Both the position numbers and the translations under genes were made by a program. A stretch of DNA of 64,000 nt. It comes from Candidatus Thorarchaeota archaeon (GTDB taxonomy: Archaea; Asgardarchaeota; Thorarchaeia; Thorarchaeales; Thorarchaeaceae). The stretch's first letter is position 1, and each line of letters starts with the position of its first letter. The notes below the pieces were generated by a model. That model was not told the origin of the DNA and made no database searches. It saw nothing but the letters and a program-made list of their open reading frames with translations. Shown here one piece after another: positions 26,988 through 36,153 of this stretch. Location: positions 62,001 to 126,000 of the forward strand of contig JAFGAR010000101.1 of NCBI GenBank assembly GCA_016933575.1, in the 5' to 3' direction.

Positions 26988-27398
26988 CTAAATTTCTCGT
27001 TTCTCTGTCTTATGTGTAGCTCCACAGTATGGGCATTTTATTGTGAGTGGTCCAACCCATTCAATGCCTTCAGAAGTCAATGATGCTCCACAATCCTTGC
27101 AGAAACTTGGAGGTTCGTAAATGAATGACCTCTCTTTAGGTACGCTAGCCATTCGAGGATTCATAGCTAATCCAAAAGCTCCCACCGTTCCTATCCGTTT
27201 CCTCATCCCATACACAATGACTCCAGCACCAACCAAGAAACTGATCATGGGTACAACAAGAACATAGAATAGAATCATACCAACATCGTGTGTATCAGCC
27301 CAGAAGAATTGCATGAATCCACCAAAGAAACCTACAACAATAATTATCATCCCGATAATTGTAGTGCCACAACCAGAACTACTAGAGTCATCAGACAT
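26988..27398 (-). CDS. Two-TM protein with C-terminal zinc ribbon (paralogue B)
   Basis: A 136-residue protein: a short Ser-rich N-terminus, two TM helices (TTIIGMIIIVVGFFGGF and MILFYVLVVPMISFLVGAGVIVY), a cytosolic linker, then a zinc ribbon with CKDCGAS and CPYCGAT around GIEWVGPLTIK. It is a paralogue of the protein at 21115-21546: same domain order, same WVGPL, same distance between the Cys pairs. Function unknown. Confidence 0.65.
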   Translation of the reverse strand: MSDDSSSSGCGTTIIGMIIIVVGFFGGFMQFFWADTHDVGMILFYVLVVPMISFLVGAGVIVYGMRKRIGTVGAFGLAMNPRMASVPKERSFIYEPPSFCKDCGASLTSEGIEWVGPLTIKCPYCGATHKTEKREI

Positions 27399-27542
27399 TG
27401 TAAATCTATCCTGTATCTTTCATTCAGATGCTCCACACAATGAGTTATAGGTTTCTCTCTGACGAATTGTCATACATGGAATATCCGATCTAGTTGACTA
27501 ATTCACCTTTAGCTTCGGGGGGATTGGCACATTCACGACTGG

Positions 27543-27550
27543 TTTAATAG
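27543..27550 (+). promoter_or_regulatory. TATA box of the ArsB/NhaD-type transporter
   Basis: tttaatag lies 26-33 bp before ATG 27576, predicting a leaderless transcript. Confidence 0.45.
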
Positions 27551-27575
27551 TAAGTGCTTCTGATTACATCTTACA

Positions 27576-28856
27576 ATGGACGTTGCTGGTTTAATTACCC
27601 TCATTATATTGATAGTGACTTTATTGGTCATATTATCAGAGAGGATTAACGAAACAGCAGCTGCTCTATTGGCTATGTCCATTGTTGGCGGAATCTTGTA
27701 TCTCTTCTATGGATTCACTTTCACAGAATTTGTGCAGCTCATGCCATGGGATACAATTCTCTTTGTCACAGCGATGTTGATTGTTGTAGCTGTTGCTGCT
27801 TCTTCAGGAATGTTCCAATATATAGCCCTAGTTCTAATTCGAAGAACAGGCGGTGAACCCAAGAGGATTTTCATAACGTTCATGAGTTTTGTTTTTGTTA
27901 TATCACTGTTCCTTGACCCACTCCCGACGATGTTAGTCATGGGCGTTTTTACGGTTGAAGTTTGCAAAACAGTTGACCTTGATTTTAGACCTATATTAAT
28001 CTCAGAAGTAATTGTTGCCAACTTTGCTTCATTTCCTTCTCTTGTAGGATCAGTACCTAATCTGGTCATTGCCGTCAATTCGAACATCGATATCACATTG
28101 ATGTTCATTTTCCTCATGCCCCTCTCAATACTTCTATTCATAATAACTATCTACTTACTTCTATGGAAGTATGGTGACTCACTCAAAGTTGAAGGCACTT
28201 CAGATTGGAATGTTCTCTATATGATTAAACCAAGTGTCATGATTAAGTCCAGACATGATTTCTATCTGTCTTTGATTGCCATGACCATTCTGATTCTTGG
28301 ATTCACGATTGGCGCAGTTCGTGTAGAGGCTAGTCTAATTGCTATGTTGGTTGCTTCAGGAATGTTGGTCTTTTCTCATGAACGCTCGAAAGATCTACTT
28401 AGAGCACTCTCTTGGGATACCATCTTCTTCTTGGTTGGTCTCTTTGGAATAATTGCTGGATTAGAACAGACAAATGTAATCTCTGATTTCGTGAATGGCA
28501 CCATGGCTATAATTGGCAATAATATATTCTTAGCAATGGGAATAATGATCTGGATACCTGGTTTCGTCTTGTCATTAATAGATAATATTCCAGTTGCAGC
28601 ATTACTCTCTGAACTTGGACTTCAATTGGGTGCAATTAATCCCATAGTTCCTCTTACACTGATTATCGGAACAAATGTTGGAGGGTATATGATTCCCTTT
28701 GGGGATGCACCGAATATGATAGCTGTGGGTCTTGCAGCAGATGAAGGAAAACCCATTAGTTTCATTGATTTCACAAAGATAGCATTACCACTTGGATTTC
28801 TACATCTTGTAGTGAGTACCGTGTATTCATTCGCAATTGCCCTATTATTCTTTTAA
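27576..28856 (+). CDS. ArsB/NhaD-type ion transporter (IT superfamily)
   Basis: A 426-residue permease with about 11-12 TM helices and two inverted halves. The first half has SLFLDPLPTMLVMG and NFASFPSLVGSVPNLVI. The second has LIDNIPVAALLSELG and IGTNVGGYMIPFGDAPNMIAVG. These paired D-N/P and S/T-x-x-N signatures define the ArsB/NhaD/citrate (COG1055, SLC13-like) group. Members move arsenite, Na+ or dicarboxylates; this sequence does not settle which, and no ars genes are adjacent. Confidence 0.9.
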   Translation: MDVAGLITLIILIVTLLVILSERINETAAALLAMSIVGGILYLFYGFTFTEFVQLMPWDTILFVTAMLIVVAVAASSGMFQYIALVLIRRTGGEPKRIFITFMSFVFVISLFLDPLPTMLVMGVFTVEVCKTVDLDFRPILISEVIVANFASFPSLVGSVPNLVIAVNSNIDITLMFIFLMPLSILLFIITIYLLLWKYGDSLKVEGTSDWNVLYMIKPSVMIKSRHDFYLSLIAMTILILGFTIGAVRVEASLIAMLVASGMLVFSHERSKDLLRALSWDTIFFLVGLFGIIAGLEQTNVISDFVNGTMAIIGNNIFLAMGIMIWIPGFVLSLIDNIPVAALLSELGLQLGAINPIVPLTLIIGTNVGGYMIPFGDAPNMIAVGLAADEGKPISFIDFTKIALPLGFLHLVVSTVYSFAIALLFF

Positions 28857-28891
28857 ATCGGAAATTGTCTATTTGATAGGTTCCTACCTCG

Positions 28892-28911
28892 TTGATGATT
28901 AAATTCATCAA
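28892..28911 (+). terminator. Weak stem-loop after the ion transporter gene
   Basis: TTGATGA, a 6-nt loop, then TCATCAA make a 7-bp stem. It also overlaps the TATA region of the next gene (gattaaattc, about 28897-28906), so it may equally be an operator. Confidence 0.3.
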
Positions 28912-28932
28912 TGTTTGATGTAAAGAAAAATT

Positions 28933-29421
28933 ATGTTCGATATACTAGAACGTTCACTCAAGTTTGGTCTTAGAGGTAAACACATCCACATGGATCCACA
29001 GAAAGCCCTTGAAGGATTAAATGCAGAGACAGCAAGCATGCTTCCGTTCAAAGGGGATCATTCTTGTTGGCATATTTTGTATCATATGGTATTTTGGCAA
29101 GATCTAATGCTTTCCGCAATTAGAGGCGACGATGTTGATTGGCCCAAGAACAACGATTCAAGTTGGTTAAGTAATGACATGCTCGGAGATCCAGAAGATT
29201 GGCAAGATCTTGTTCAGAAGTTCGTTGATGGATTGAATGAGGCTGAGGAACTCGTGAAAGGAATTCAATCGCTGGATGACTTACCTGCATGGCCAAAGGT
29301 ACCTCCCTTTGCAGCATTCATGTCCTTGAACCAACATAATGCCTATCATACAGGAGAAATTGTAGCCACACGACAGGCTCTAGGCATTTGGCCGCCTCCA
29401 GAATACAAGCCTACATTCTAG
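28933..29421 (+). CDS. DinB family four-helix-bundle protein
   Basis: A 162-residue DinB/YfiT-like protein. GDHSCWHILYHMVFWQDLML gives the first metal-ligand histidine(s), and LNQHNAYHTGEIVATRQALG gives the C-terminal H-x3-H signature. The fold is a four-helix bundle that binds a divalent metal. Members are thiol-dependent transferases or of unknown role. It is convergent with the molybdopterin oxidoreductase gene. Confidence 0.87.
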   Translation: MFDILERSLKFGLRGKHIHMDPQKALEGLNAETASMLPFKGDHSCWHILYHMVFWQDLMLSAIRGDDVDWPKNNDSSWLSNDMLGDPEDWQDLVQKFVDGLNEAEELVKGIQSLDDLPAWPKVPPFAAFMSLNQHNAYHTGEIVATRQALGIWPPPEYKPTF

Positions 29422-29426
29422 TGGAT

Positions 29427-31805
29427 TCATTCATTATATGGTTTGATGCGTACAAGAATTGAGTTGAATCCGGGAGTGTTACCAAAGGCAGTATGCTTAT
29501 CGTCGGTCAAGTGATTGATATTACCATCTGCTTCCCACCAACCATCAGAAGTCCAAACAACTCTAGGATCAATTTCATCAGAGATCTCAAGTTTAACATT
29601 TTCAACTAATCCATGTACAGATTCTATTGTTACTCTGTCACCCTCCTTGAGATTGAGTTCAGTTGCTGTTCTTGAGTGCATTCGAAGGAATGATCTATTT
29701 TTACTTGTTTTACTTCTTACAGGCATCCGTATAGGATCTGTCACGACATCGAAAGGACATACATCAATCTGGCATTCTCTACATCCTATACATTTTTCAT
29801 CATCCCATGCAGGTACCAGTAGGGCTGTCATATTTTCCGGTATGCTAATTTTCTCATTGGAGTAACTCACAGCAAGTTCAGCAATGAGTACCCCCAGTTC
29901 ATGACGAAGTTGTGCTCTACTTTCTTCTGTTCTATGTTGGTCGTGTCGTATTTGTTGAACAGTTGGTTGAATAAGTTTTATAGCTTCATCAGGGCATTCA
30001 TTAACACATTTCTTACAGGTCGTACAGTGAGAGTAGCTCTTCACAGTTGCTCCTACTTCGACTGTTGTATATTGAGAATGAAGCCGTGTTCTTGATCTTC
30101 CTGAAATCATAATTAAAGGATAGTTCTTAAAAGTGTCAGGCTGTGAACTAGGACTCTCAGCAGGTTCTTCGTGAAACGGAAGAGGGTCATATCCTGACTC
30201 TTTGAGATCTTTCGAAAAAAGTTCTATCTTTCCGGAAGGCGTTTTGAATATATGATCTTCGAATGGAATAGATGGACTTGATGTCCGAATGCCCTCTGGA
30301 TGTTTAATTAATTCTTCAATTTTGATATGTTTGCATTCCTCACTCTCAAGAGCTGAAATGATAGCTTCTCGTTCATTAATTTGGAAATACTCACTGATTC
30401 CTAATCTCTCAGCAATTCCTTTCCATATTTCTAGTTCATTTCGAACTTCACCCAGAGGTTCCACAATCTTTGGAGCGAACTGCACAATCCTATGAAGTTC
30501 AGAGTGTACCAAATTATCATGTTCGAAGATGAATGTTGCAGGAAGTATGATATCACACAGCATTGCAGTATCAGTCAGTTCGAGATCAATAGAGACTTTG
30601 AAAGGAATGCGTTTCAGTGCCTCAATCGTCTTACTTGTGTTAGGCCATTGAGTCAAAGGGTTCGCTGCTTGGATTATCAACACTTTGATTGGACTCTCAT
30701 CATTCTTTAGAACAAGGTCTGGTATGTAGGTTCCAGATGGAACAATAGGTTTTACAGATTTATCCAGTAAATGATCTAGAGTGATAGCGTTTCCGTTAAA
30801 GGGACTATTATCTGAAGAGAGATATTGGAATCCTCCACCAGAAACTCCAATATATCCGCAGATAGCAAGAAGACTATGAACTGCTCTTGCAGCCCATGTT
30901 CCGTTTGTGTAATGGTTCATACCTGCTGGGGCGGTAGTAATCATTGCTGGTCCATGTGTAGCAAATGTCCTTGCTATTTTCTTAATATCATCCACAGAAA
31001 CCCAAGTTATTTCACTAACTCTCTGTTTGTCATATTCCGAGACCCTCTTTCTATACTCGTCGAAACCTATGACATATTTCTCAACATACTCTTTATCATA
31101 GAGACCTTTGGAGATTATTTCATTCGCAATACCCAGCGCTAGAGCTCCATCAGTCCCTGGTCTAATTGTAGTATAGACATCAGCACTCTTTGCATAAGGT
31201 GTCCTTCGTGGATCTATTACTATGAGTTTAGCTCCATTATCAATTGCTTCTTGGACGTACTTTCTACAATGAATACTGGATTCGTGTTTGTTTGTTCCCC
31301 AAATAACAATACATTGAGAATTTGCCCAGTCACTCAGTTCATGAGGTGGGAATTTTCCAACGTTAAACCTTGCTCCTTCATACGCCGCTTCAAAACAGAT
31401 CTCAGCAATTCCTGGAATCATCCTACACCCGAAGGCATTGGAGAACCGAGATGCATACCGTGGTGCCATCCCATCGTTTCCCGATCCTGAGTAGATTCCA
31501 ACACTTTCAGGTCCAAATCTGTCTTTAACCTCTTTCAACAGTTCTGCAATTTCGTTCAACGCAGTTTCCCATGATATCCGCTTGAAAGTTCCGTCTGATT
31601 TCTTCTGAAGAGGATGGAGTAGTCTATCATCAGAATACATTCTCAAAACATGCGCGTAGCCTTTTGGACAACATCTCCCTTCAGTATAAGTATGATTAGG
31701 GTCTCCTTCCAGTCTCGTAATTTTGCCATTCTCGAGATGCACTACATAGGCGCAAATATCCGGGCAATTGAGTGCGCATGCTGAATAGTGCTTCTCTATC
31801 GACAT
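29427..31805 (-). CDS. Molybdopterin oxidoreductase with a nested two-cluster ferredoxin insert
   Basis: A 792-residue enzyme of the DMSO reductase/formate dehydrogenase superfamily. The N-terminus carries a [4Fe-4S] set (C10, C14, C18, C46 in CCPKG), then Mo-bis-PGD domains with WGTNKHES, DPRRTPYA and IRPGTDGALALG. A Cys in the segment GIAEICFEA may ligate Mo; no in-frame TGA suggests selenocysteine. The unusual part is the C-terminal dinucleotide-binding domain. It begins normally (GRSRTRLHSQYTT) but is interrupted by about 110 residues bearing two ferredoxin clusters (C594, C597, C600, C604; C672, C675, C678, C683). It then resumes with SFLRMHSRTATELNLKEGDRV. No TAT signal is seen, so it is cytosolic. 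The substrate is unknown. Confidence 0.9.
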   Translation of the reverse strand: MSIEKHYSACALNCPDICAYVVHLENGKITRLEGDPNHTYTEGRCCPKGYAHVLRMYSDDRLLHPLQKKSDGTFKRISWETALNEIAELLKEVKDRFGPESVGIYSGSGNDGMAPRYASRFSNAFGCRMIPGIAEICFEAAYEGARFNVGKFPPHELSDWANSQCIVIWGTNKHESSIHCRKYVQEAIDNGAKLIVIDPRRTPYAKSADVYTTIRPGTDGALALGIANEIISKGLYDKEYVEKYVIGFDEYRKRVSEYDKQRVSEITWVSVDDIKKIARTFATHGPAMITTAPAGMNHYTNGTWAARAVHSLLAICGYIGVSGGGFQYLSSDNSPFNGNAITLDHLLDKSVKPIVPSGTYIPDLVLKNDESPIKVLIIQAANPLTQWPNTSKTIEALKRIPFKVSIDLELTDTAMLCDIILPATFIFEHDNLVHSELHRIVQFAPKIVEPLGEVRNELEIWKGIAERLGISEYFQINEREAIISALESEECKHIKIEELIKHPEGIRTSSPSIPFEDHIFKTPSGKIELFSKDLKESGYDPLPFHEEPAESPSSQPDTFKNYPLIMISGRSRTRLHSQYTTVEVGATVKSYSHCTTCKKCVNECPDEAIKLIQPTVQQIRHDQHRTEESRAQLRHELGVLIAELAVSYSNEKISIPENMTALLVPAWDDEKCIGCRECQIDVCPFDVVTDPIRMPVRSKTSKNRSFLRMHSRTATELNLKEGDRVTIESVHGLVENVKLEISDEIDPRVVWTSDGWWEADGNINHLTDDKHTAFGNTPGFNSILVRIKPYNE

Positions 31806-31885
31806 TAATTCAAATCGACATCTTCCGCGGTCAATAACTCTTCCGTAAAGAATTGAATTCTAAATAGAAATCTAATTACGCATAG

Positions 31886-31893
31886 TTTTATAG
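31886..31893 (+). promoter_or_regulatory. TATA box of the cobalamin adenosyltransferase gene
   Basis: ttttatag lies 26-33 bp before ATG 31919; the message would be leaderless. Confidence 0.45.
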
Positions 31894-31918
31894 TAGCTCG
31901 ATAATTGAGCTGAATTAA

Positions 31919-32506
31919 ATGTCTAAGAGAATCTACACAAGAGCTGGCGATAAAGGAAAAACGGGTATCCTCTCAGGAGAGCGTATAGATAAGGCTGACC
32001 CACGAGTGGAAGCATATGGAACCGTTGATGAGCTGGGTACATTCCTTGGTGTTGCTAAAGTGTATTCATCAAAAAGAATTGCTGAGTACCTACATATCAT
32101 TCAAAAGAAGCTCTTTCTCATCAATTCTGAGCTAGCGACTAATCTTGATTCATTAGAACCTGACAGTCCCCTTAGAAATTTGGAACGAGTTGCTTCTTCT
32201 GATGTTGAATTCCTTGAGAAGCTTGCAGATGAATTATCTGAAGAATTGCCGCTACTCACGAACTTTGTAATTCCAGGTGGGACCATATCCTCTGCATCCC
32301 TCCATGTTTGCAGAACTGTCTGCAGAAGAGCTGAGCGACGCATTATCGACTTTGCCAAATCTTGTCCAGTTAACGAGGAGCTTATACGATACATAAATCG
32401 ACTTTCTGATCTCCTCTTTGTGATGTCGAGATATGAGAATATTGAGGAAGGCGATGGTGATCAAGTTATTTCGAGTGATGGTACAAGAATAATGACTAAA
32501 GACTAG
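31919..32506 (+). CDS. PduO-type ATP:cob(I)alamin adenosyltransferase
   Basis: A 195-residue PduO-type adenosyltransferase, which makes coenzyme B12 by moving adenosyl from ATP to cob(I)alamin. The N-terminal ATP loop reads IYTRAGDKGKTGILSGERIDK, followed by the highly conserved VEAYGTVDELGTFLG. The C-terminal half holds VIPGGTISSASLHVCRTVCRRAER with the catalytic Arg/Glu pair, and LIRYINRLSDLLFVMSRYEN. The fold is a trimeric five-helix bundle. No B12-dependent mutase is adjacent. Confidence 0.96.
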   Translation: MSKRIYTRAGDKGKTGILSGERIDKADPRVEAYGTVDELGTFLGVAKVYSSKRIAEYLHIIQKKLFLINSELATNLDSLEPDSPLRNLERVASSDVEFLEKLADELSEELPLLTNFVIPGGTISSASLHVCRTVCRRAERRIIDFAKSCPVNEELIRYINRLSDLLFVMSRYENIEEGDGDQVISSDGTRIMTKD

Positions 32507-32716
32507 ATATCTGATAAATCAGGGATATTGGAGAGGCTTTCTTGTTTCTAGTAATCCAAATGAAGAACCAATCTCTTTGTTTATATGGTGTTCAGAAATG
32601 TGGTCACAATTACCCAGTATTATCATTAATTCTGACCAGTCACATAGAACATGCCTTGAGAGATTAGCTAATAATTGACTCAAGAAACTCAATAATCAAT
32701 ATTGGAAGTTGTCGAT

Positions 32717-35700
32717 ATGCCTGATACAATTGATATAGAAATACGCGATTACGATGAAACTCTCGCTGAAGGTATTGCCCAGATGTGGAATACTTGGGAT
32801 GAACTTTGGCCCACAAGTTTCACTCAAGGAGTGCCTTACACTGCTGAGCGTGTGCGTAAGCAATTTGGAAATCTAAATGCAATTGCTATCTTAATTGCGA
32901 TTGATATGAATGCTAGAAAACCCGTTGGTTCCTGTACACTCTTCGCTCATATTAGGGATAAGGATGCCGCCTATGTTGGGACTTTAGGTGTATCACCAGA
33001 AGCACTTGGTAAAAAAGTGGGTAAGAGGTTACTTCTTGAGTCATTACAACGGGCTTTGCAAAAAGGCTACAATCGAGTCGATCTCAATACATGGGCTGGG
33101 AATATGAAAGCAGTCCCTCTCTACAAGAAGGTAGGGATGATGTGGAATCCTGAAATGGGTGGAGTTCACATGGAAGATTACATTCCTGGTATTTTAAAAC
33201 ACCCTCTCAGTTCGCTTTTCTTTGGTGATTCTACCAATAATGGTGGTTGGTATGATTTTCATACCCGAGAACCCATTCAAGCCCCAGACGAGTATCAGAA
33301 AATGGGGATGGATATCTATCCTTATGAGTTTTCAAACGGTGACAACAAACTATCTGTCACTGTTGATAGACTTGGCAGAGGAATCACTGCAATTAAACGT
33401 GTAATTGATAATGAAGTGCTTCGAGTGGAAGCGAGTGTTTCCTCACATCAGGTTCTCTGCGGGCTTCCGTATATATTCAAGTTAGAGATTGAGAACAGCA
33501 GTCTATCCGAATTACCAGTTTCATTGAATCTGAAGGGCTTCAAAGGTCTGATTTTCGACAAGACTCCCAATCTCAATTTTAGTGTTCAATCCGGTGAAAC
33601 CCTTGTGTGGGATGTTCCATTTCATTTGGATTCATCAGCAACATTGTATAGGGATAACATTCGAACTCCTGTCATCATCACAGAACTGGATATTGAAGGA
33701 TCAAAGTCTGAATTGCACACAGGCCTGAAGATCAAAACCGCAGCAGAGATTAAGACACGTTGGGGTGAATGTAAAATCAGTGCAGGTGGGAAAGCTACAA
33801 TTCCACTCACAATACTCAACAACATTACCAAATCAGTTAGTGCACGCATCAATTTGCGTTCAACATCCCCCGAACTCAGAGTTACTGCAATGGACGAGAA
33901 TGTAACACTTGATTCAGAGGGTTTTGGTGGGACCATTCTTGAAATCACATCATCAGAGAATCTAGAAAACGGAACTCATGATATATGGGTCAGCTTTGAC
34001 ATATCCATTAATTCAGATCATTCATTAACCACTAGAGAATTCAAAATCCCAATCTTCAATGTTGACTCAAGTAGTATTGCTGTAAGTCATGACGAGAGTC
34101 AGAACCGTATCATGATAATCTCGCGAAAGTATAATGCATCCTTCTCGCTTGAAGGTGGTATTTTGAGAGCGCAAGCCCTCTCAGAGGGAGATTCTTTGCC
34201 TTTTATTCTTCAATCAGAAATAGGGCCCCCGTTTGGCATCAATCCCTTTAGATTTGCTGAAAGAACTCCCTCCATCTCGAAAGATGAGGGCGCGACGGTG
34301 GTTTCCATGAAAGCAAAACATCCTGATAGACCTCTGTTGATTGAAGATCGTGCTATCTTTGAAAATGGAAGTGGAATAATTCAACATGAACTCTGGGTAA
34401 CGAACACTGCTGATGAAACTCAGTCCATGCAATTACGGCTTTTAGGTAGAGGCGGTGGAATCTCATTCTCACGGGGTGTATCATATATTCCATTTTCCTC
34501 TGGAATAGCTCGTGTAGATAACGGTAATTTCCACTCAATATACCCTGCAACATCTAGCAATCCTTCTGATTATAGTGAGGGCTGGATTGCAGTTGAACAA
34601 GATGCTGTGATATCTGGGCAAGTCTGGGATTCGGAGTGTATCGAAGAAATCCGATTTGGACTTGGTCAACTCAATATGCTAGCTTATCCCTTTGTTTCCC
34701 TTGAACCTGGTGAAACCCGAAGACTATCCCAGACATGGTTCATTTTTGGAGTTTCACACTGGAGTAGCATTCGTCGTTTCTGGCAAGCCGAGGTTGAGCG
34801 CAGGCATGAAGATACTGTATCAGTTCTTGAAAAACCTGATGCACATAATCTAACACAAATCGATATGAAATCGTTAGTGTTATCAAAAGTCAATCCAATT
34901 GAAACTCAATTAGGAATAAGGAAGAACACGCAAGCACCTCTTGGTGGTAGATTGACCATAAGATCCCCACAGGATTGGGCTGTCAAATTCACATCCAGCA
35001 ATATTGAAATTAGCGATAAATCTGAAGGTTCAATTGCATCCTGCAATTTGCTAATGGCTCAAGATGTCAATCTAGGTCTTCATTTTGACCCAACCAAGAC
35101 AATATCTGATGGTTTTTCGATTCATAAGGGTCTGGTGACATTTGCAACCGGTTGGGAAATCAGAAAACCCTTCTATTTGGTTAAATTGGGTGCATCCGAA
35201 GGCACTGTGAATGTTGCAAAAACACACGATCAGAACTCCGAGGTGTATCGAGTTACTAATGATCTAATTGAATATGCAGTTTCGCCAGATTATGGAGGAT
35301 GCTTAATATCATTAAGAAACAAAAATGATGTTGAATTCTTGACGAGTGCATTTCCCAAAGCAACTCCGAAACCTGGCGGATTTTTTGACAACTACTACGG
35401 TGGCATCCAACCAATTGTTTTCGATGACGATTTGGGGGAGGATCTAAGTAAAGCTAAGACCAATCGAGAGTCAATGACTGCATCCATTTACGAGAGTGGA
35501 CTCTGGAAAGGTGTTGAGATATTTTGGACTGGGAAAATTCAGAGAGCGACACGAGGTGTTCAGTTCAAATTAAGATACCTTACTACTCCAAAGAGCCCTC
35601 TTGTCTTAATTCAATGGATCATATCAAACACAACGAATGCTCCAATAAAATTCTGGCCAACTATCATGATAGATCCTAAGATGGATGAACATCTCTCTGA

Positions 35701-36028
35701 AAGTACAATTGTGATTGAATTGAATGGCAATCCAAACGAGCTCAGAAATGGCTTGATACCTGTCGCTGCTTCTCCTTCAAGAAATGTAGTATGGATAAAA
35801 TCAAGGGAGGATATAAAGGACACAACTGGTCTTTGTTTCATGCTAGCTGGTGACACCGCGAGAATAATCTCTGCAAGTGTCGGTGACATACTCCTCCTAG
35901 GTGCAGTAGATGGATTTGCTTGGATTAAACCCAATGAAGAATATGTCATCACAGGTGCTCTTCGAGTAGATCCCATATCCAACGAAGAGAACATTGATTT
36001 GCAGCAGATACTTGATCAACTCATATGA
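32717..36028 (+). CDS. GNAT acetyltransferase fused to a very large beta-sandwich region
   Basis: A single 1103-residue frame. Residues 1-165 are a GNAT domain (YVGTLGVSPEALGKKVGKRL is the acetyl-CoA loop; AVPLYKKVGMMW is the closing motif). Then come several Ig-like/NEW-type beta domains (IFKLEIENSSLSELPVSLNL, KATIPLTILNNITKSVSARI). Two galactose-mutarotase-like super-sandwich regions follow, around 470-700 (KYNASFSLEGGILRAQALSEG) and 860-1060 (LIEYAVSPDYGGCLISLRNK, with FFDNYYGGIQP). No signal peptide or TM helix is present, so it should be cytosolic. The GNAT suggests acetylation of a sugar or protein bound by the beta region; that is inference. TTG 32702 is an alternative start. Confidence 0.8.
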   Translation: MPDTIDIEIRDYDETLAEGIAQMWNTWDELWPTSFTQGVPYTAERVRKQFGNLNAIAILIAIDMNARKPVGSCTLFAHIRDKDAAYVGTLGVSPEALGKKVGKRLLLESLQRALQKGYNRVDLNTWAGNMKAVPLYKKVGMMWNPEMGGVHMEDYIPGILKHPLSSLFFGDSTNNGGWYDFHTREPIQAPDEYQKMGMDIYPYEFSNGDNKLSVTVDRLGRGITAIKRVIDNEVLRVEASVSSHQVLCGLPYIFKLEIENSSLSELPVSLNLKGFKGLIFDKTPNLNFSVQSGETLVWDVPFHLDSSATLYRDNIRTPVIITELDIEGSKSELHTGLKIKTAAEIKTRWGECKISAGGKATIPLTILNNITKSVSARINLRSTSPELRVTAMDENVTLDSEGFGGTILEITSSENLENGTHDIWVSFDISINSDHSLTTREFKIPIFNVDSSSIAVSHDESQNRIMIISRKYNASFSLEGGILRAQALSEGDSLPFILQSEIGPPFGINPFRFAERTPSISKDEGATVVSMKAKHPDRPLLIEDRAIFENGSGIIQHELWVTNTADETQSMQLRLLGRGGGISFSRGVSYIPFSSGIARVDNGNFHSIYPATSSNPSDYSEGWIAVEQDAVISGQVWDSECIEEIRFGLGQLNMLAYPFVSLEPGETRRLSQTWFIFGVSHWSSIRRFWQAEVERRHEDTVSVLEKPDAHNLTQIDMKSLVLSKVNPIETQLGIRKNTQAPLGGRLTIRSPQDWAVKFTSSNIEISDKSEGSIASCNLLMAQDVNLGLHFDPTKTISDGFSIHKGLVTFATGWEIRKPFYLVKLGASEGTVNVAKTHDQNSEVYRVTNDLIEYAVSPDYGGCLISLRNKNDVEFLTSAFPKATPKPGGFFDNYYGGIQPIVFDDDLGEDLSKAKTNRESMTASIYESGLWKGVEIFWTGKIQRATRGVQFKLRYLTTPKSPLVLIQWIISNTTNAPIKFWPTIMIDPKMDEHLSESTIVIELNGNPNELRNGLIPVAASPSRNVVWIKSREDIKDTTGLCFMLAGDTARIISASVGDILLLGAVDGFAWIKPNEEYVITGALRVDPISNEENIDLQQILDQLI

Positions 36029-36043
36029 ATTTCCTTGATCGCT

Positions 36044-36088
36044 GTTGATGAGGAATATCAATCTCAATTGGTGAACATCCTCATCAAC
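36044..36088 (+). terminator. Stem-loop after the GNAT fusion gene
   Basis: GTTGATGAGG (36044-36053) and CCTCATCAAC (36079-36088) form a perfect 10-bp stem around a 25-nt loop. Confidence 0.45.
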
Positions 36089-36153
36089 TACTTCTAGGAA
36101 AGAATAGGTGTATGTTTAATTGCCTTCAATCTAAGATAACATAGGTCTGGTAG

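Noticed and set aside
27707..28141. 144-codon minus-strand frame over the ArsB/NhaD-type gene
   Set aside because: It is an antisense shadow of a well-supported transporter.
29427..31805. Selenocysteine in the molybdopterin oxidoreductase
   Set aside because: There is no in-frame TGA; a Cys occupies the plausible Mo-ligand position.
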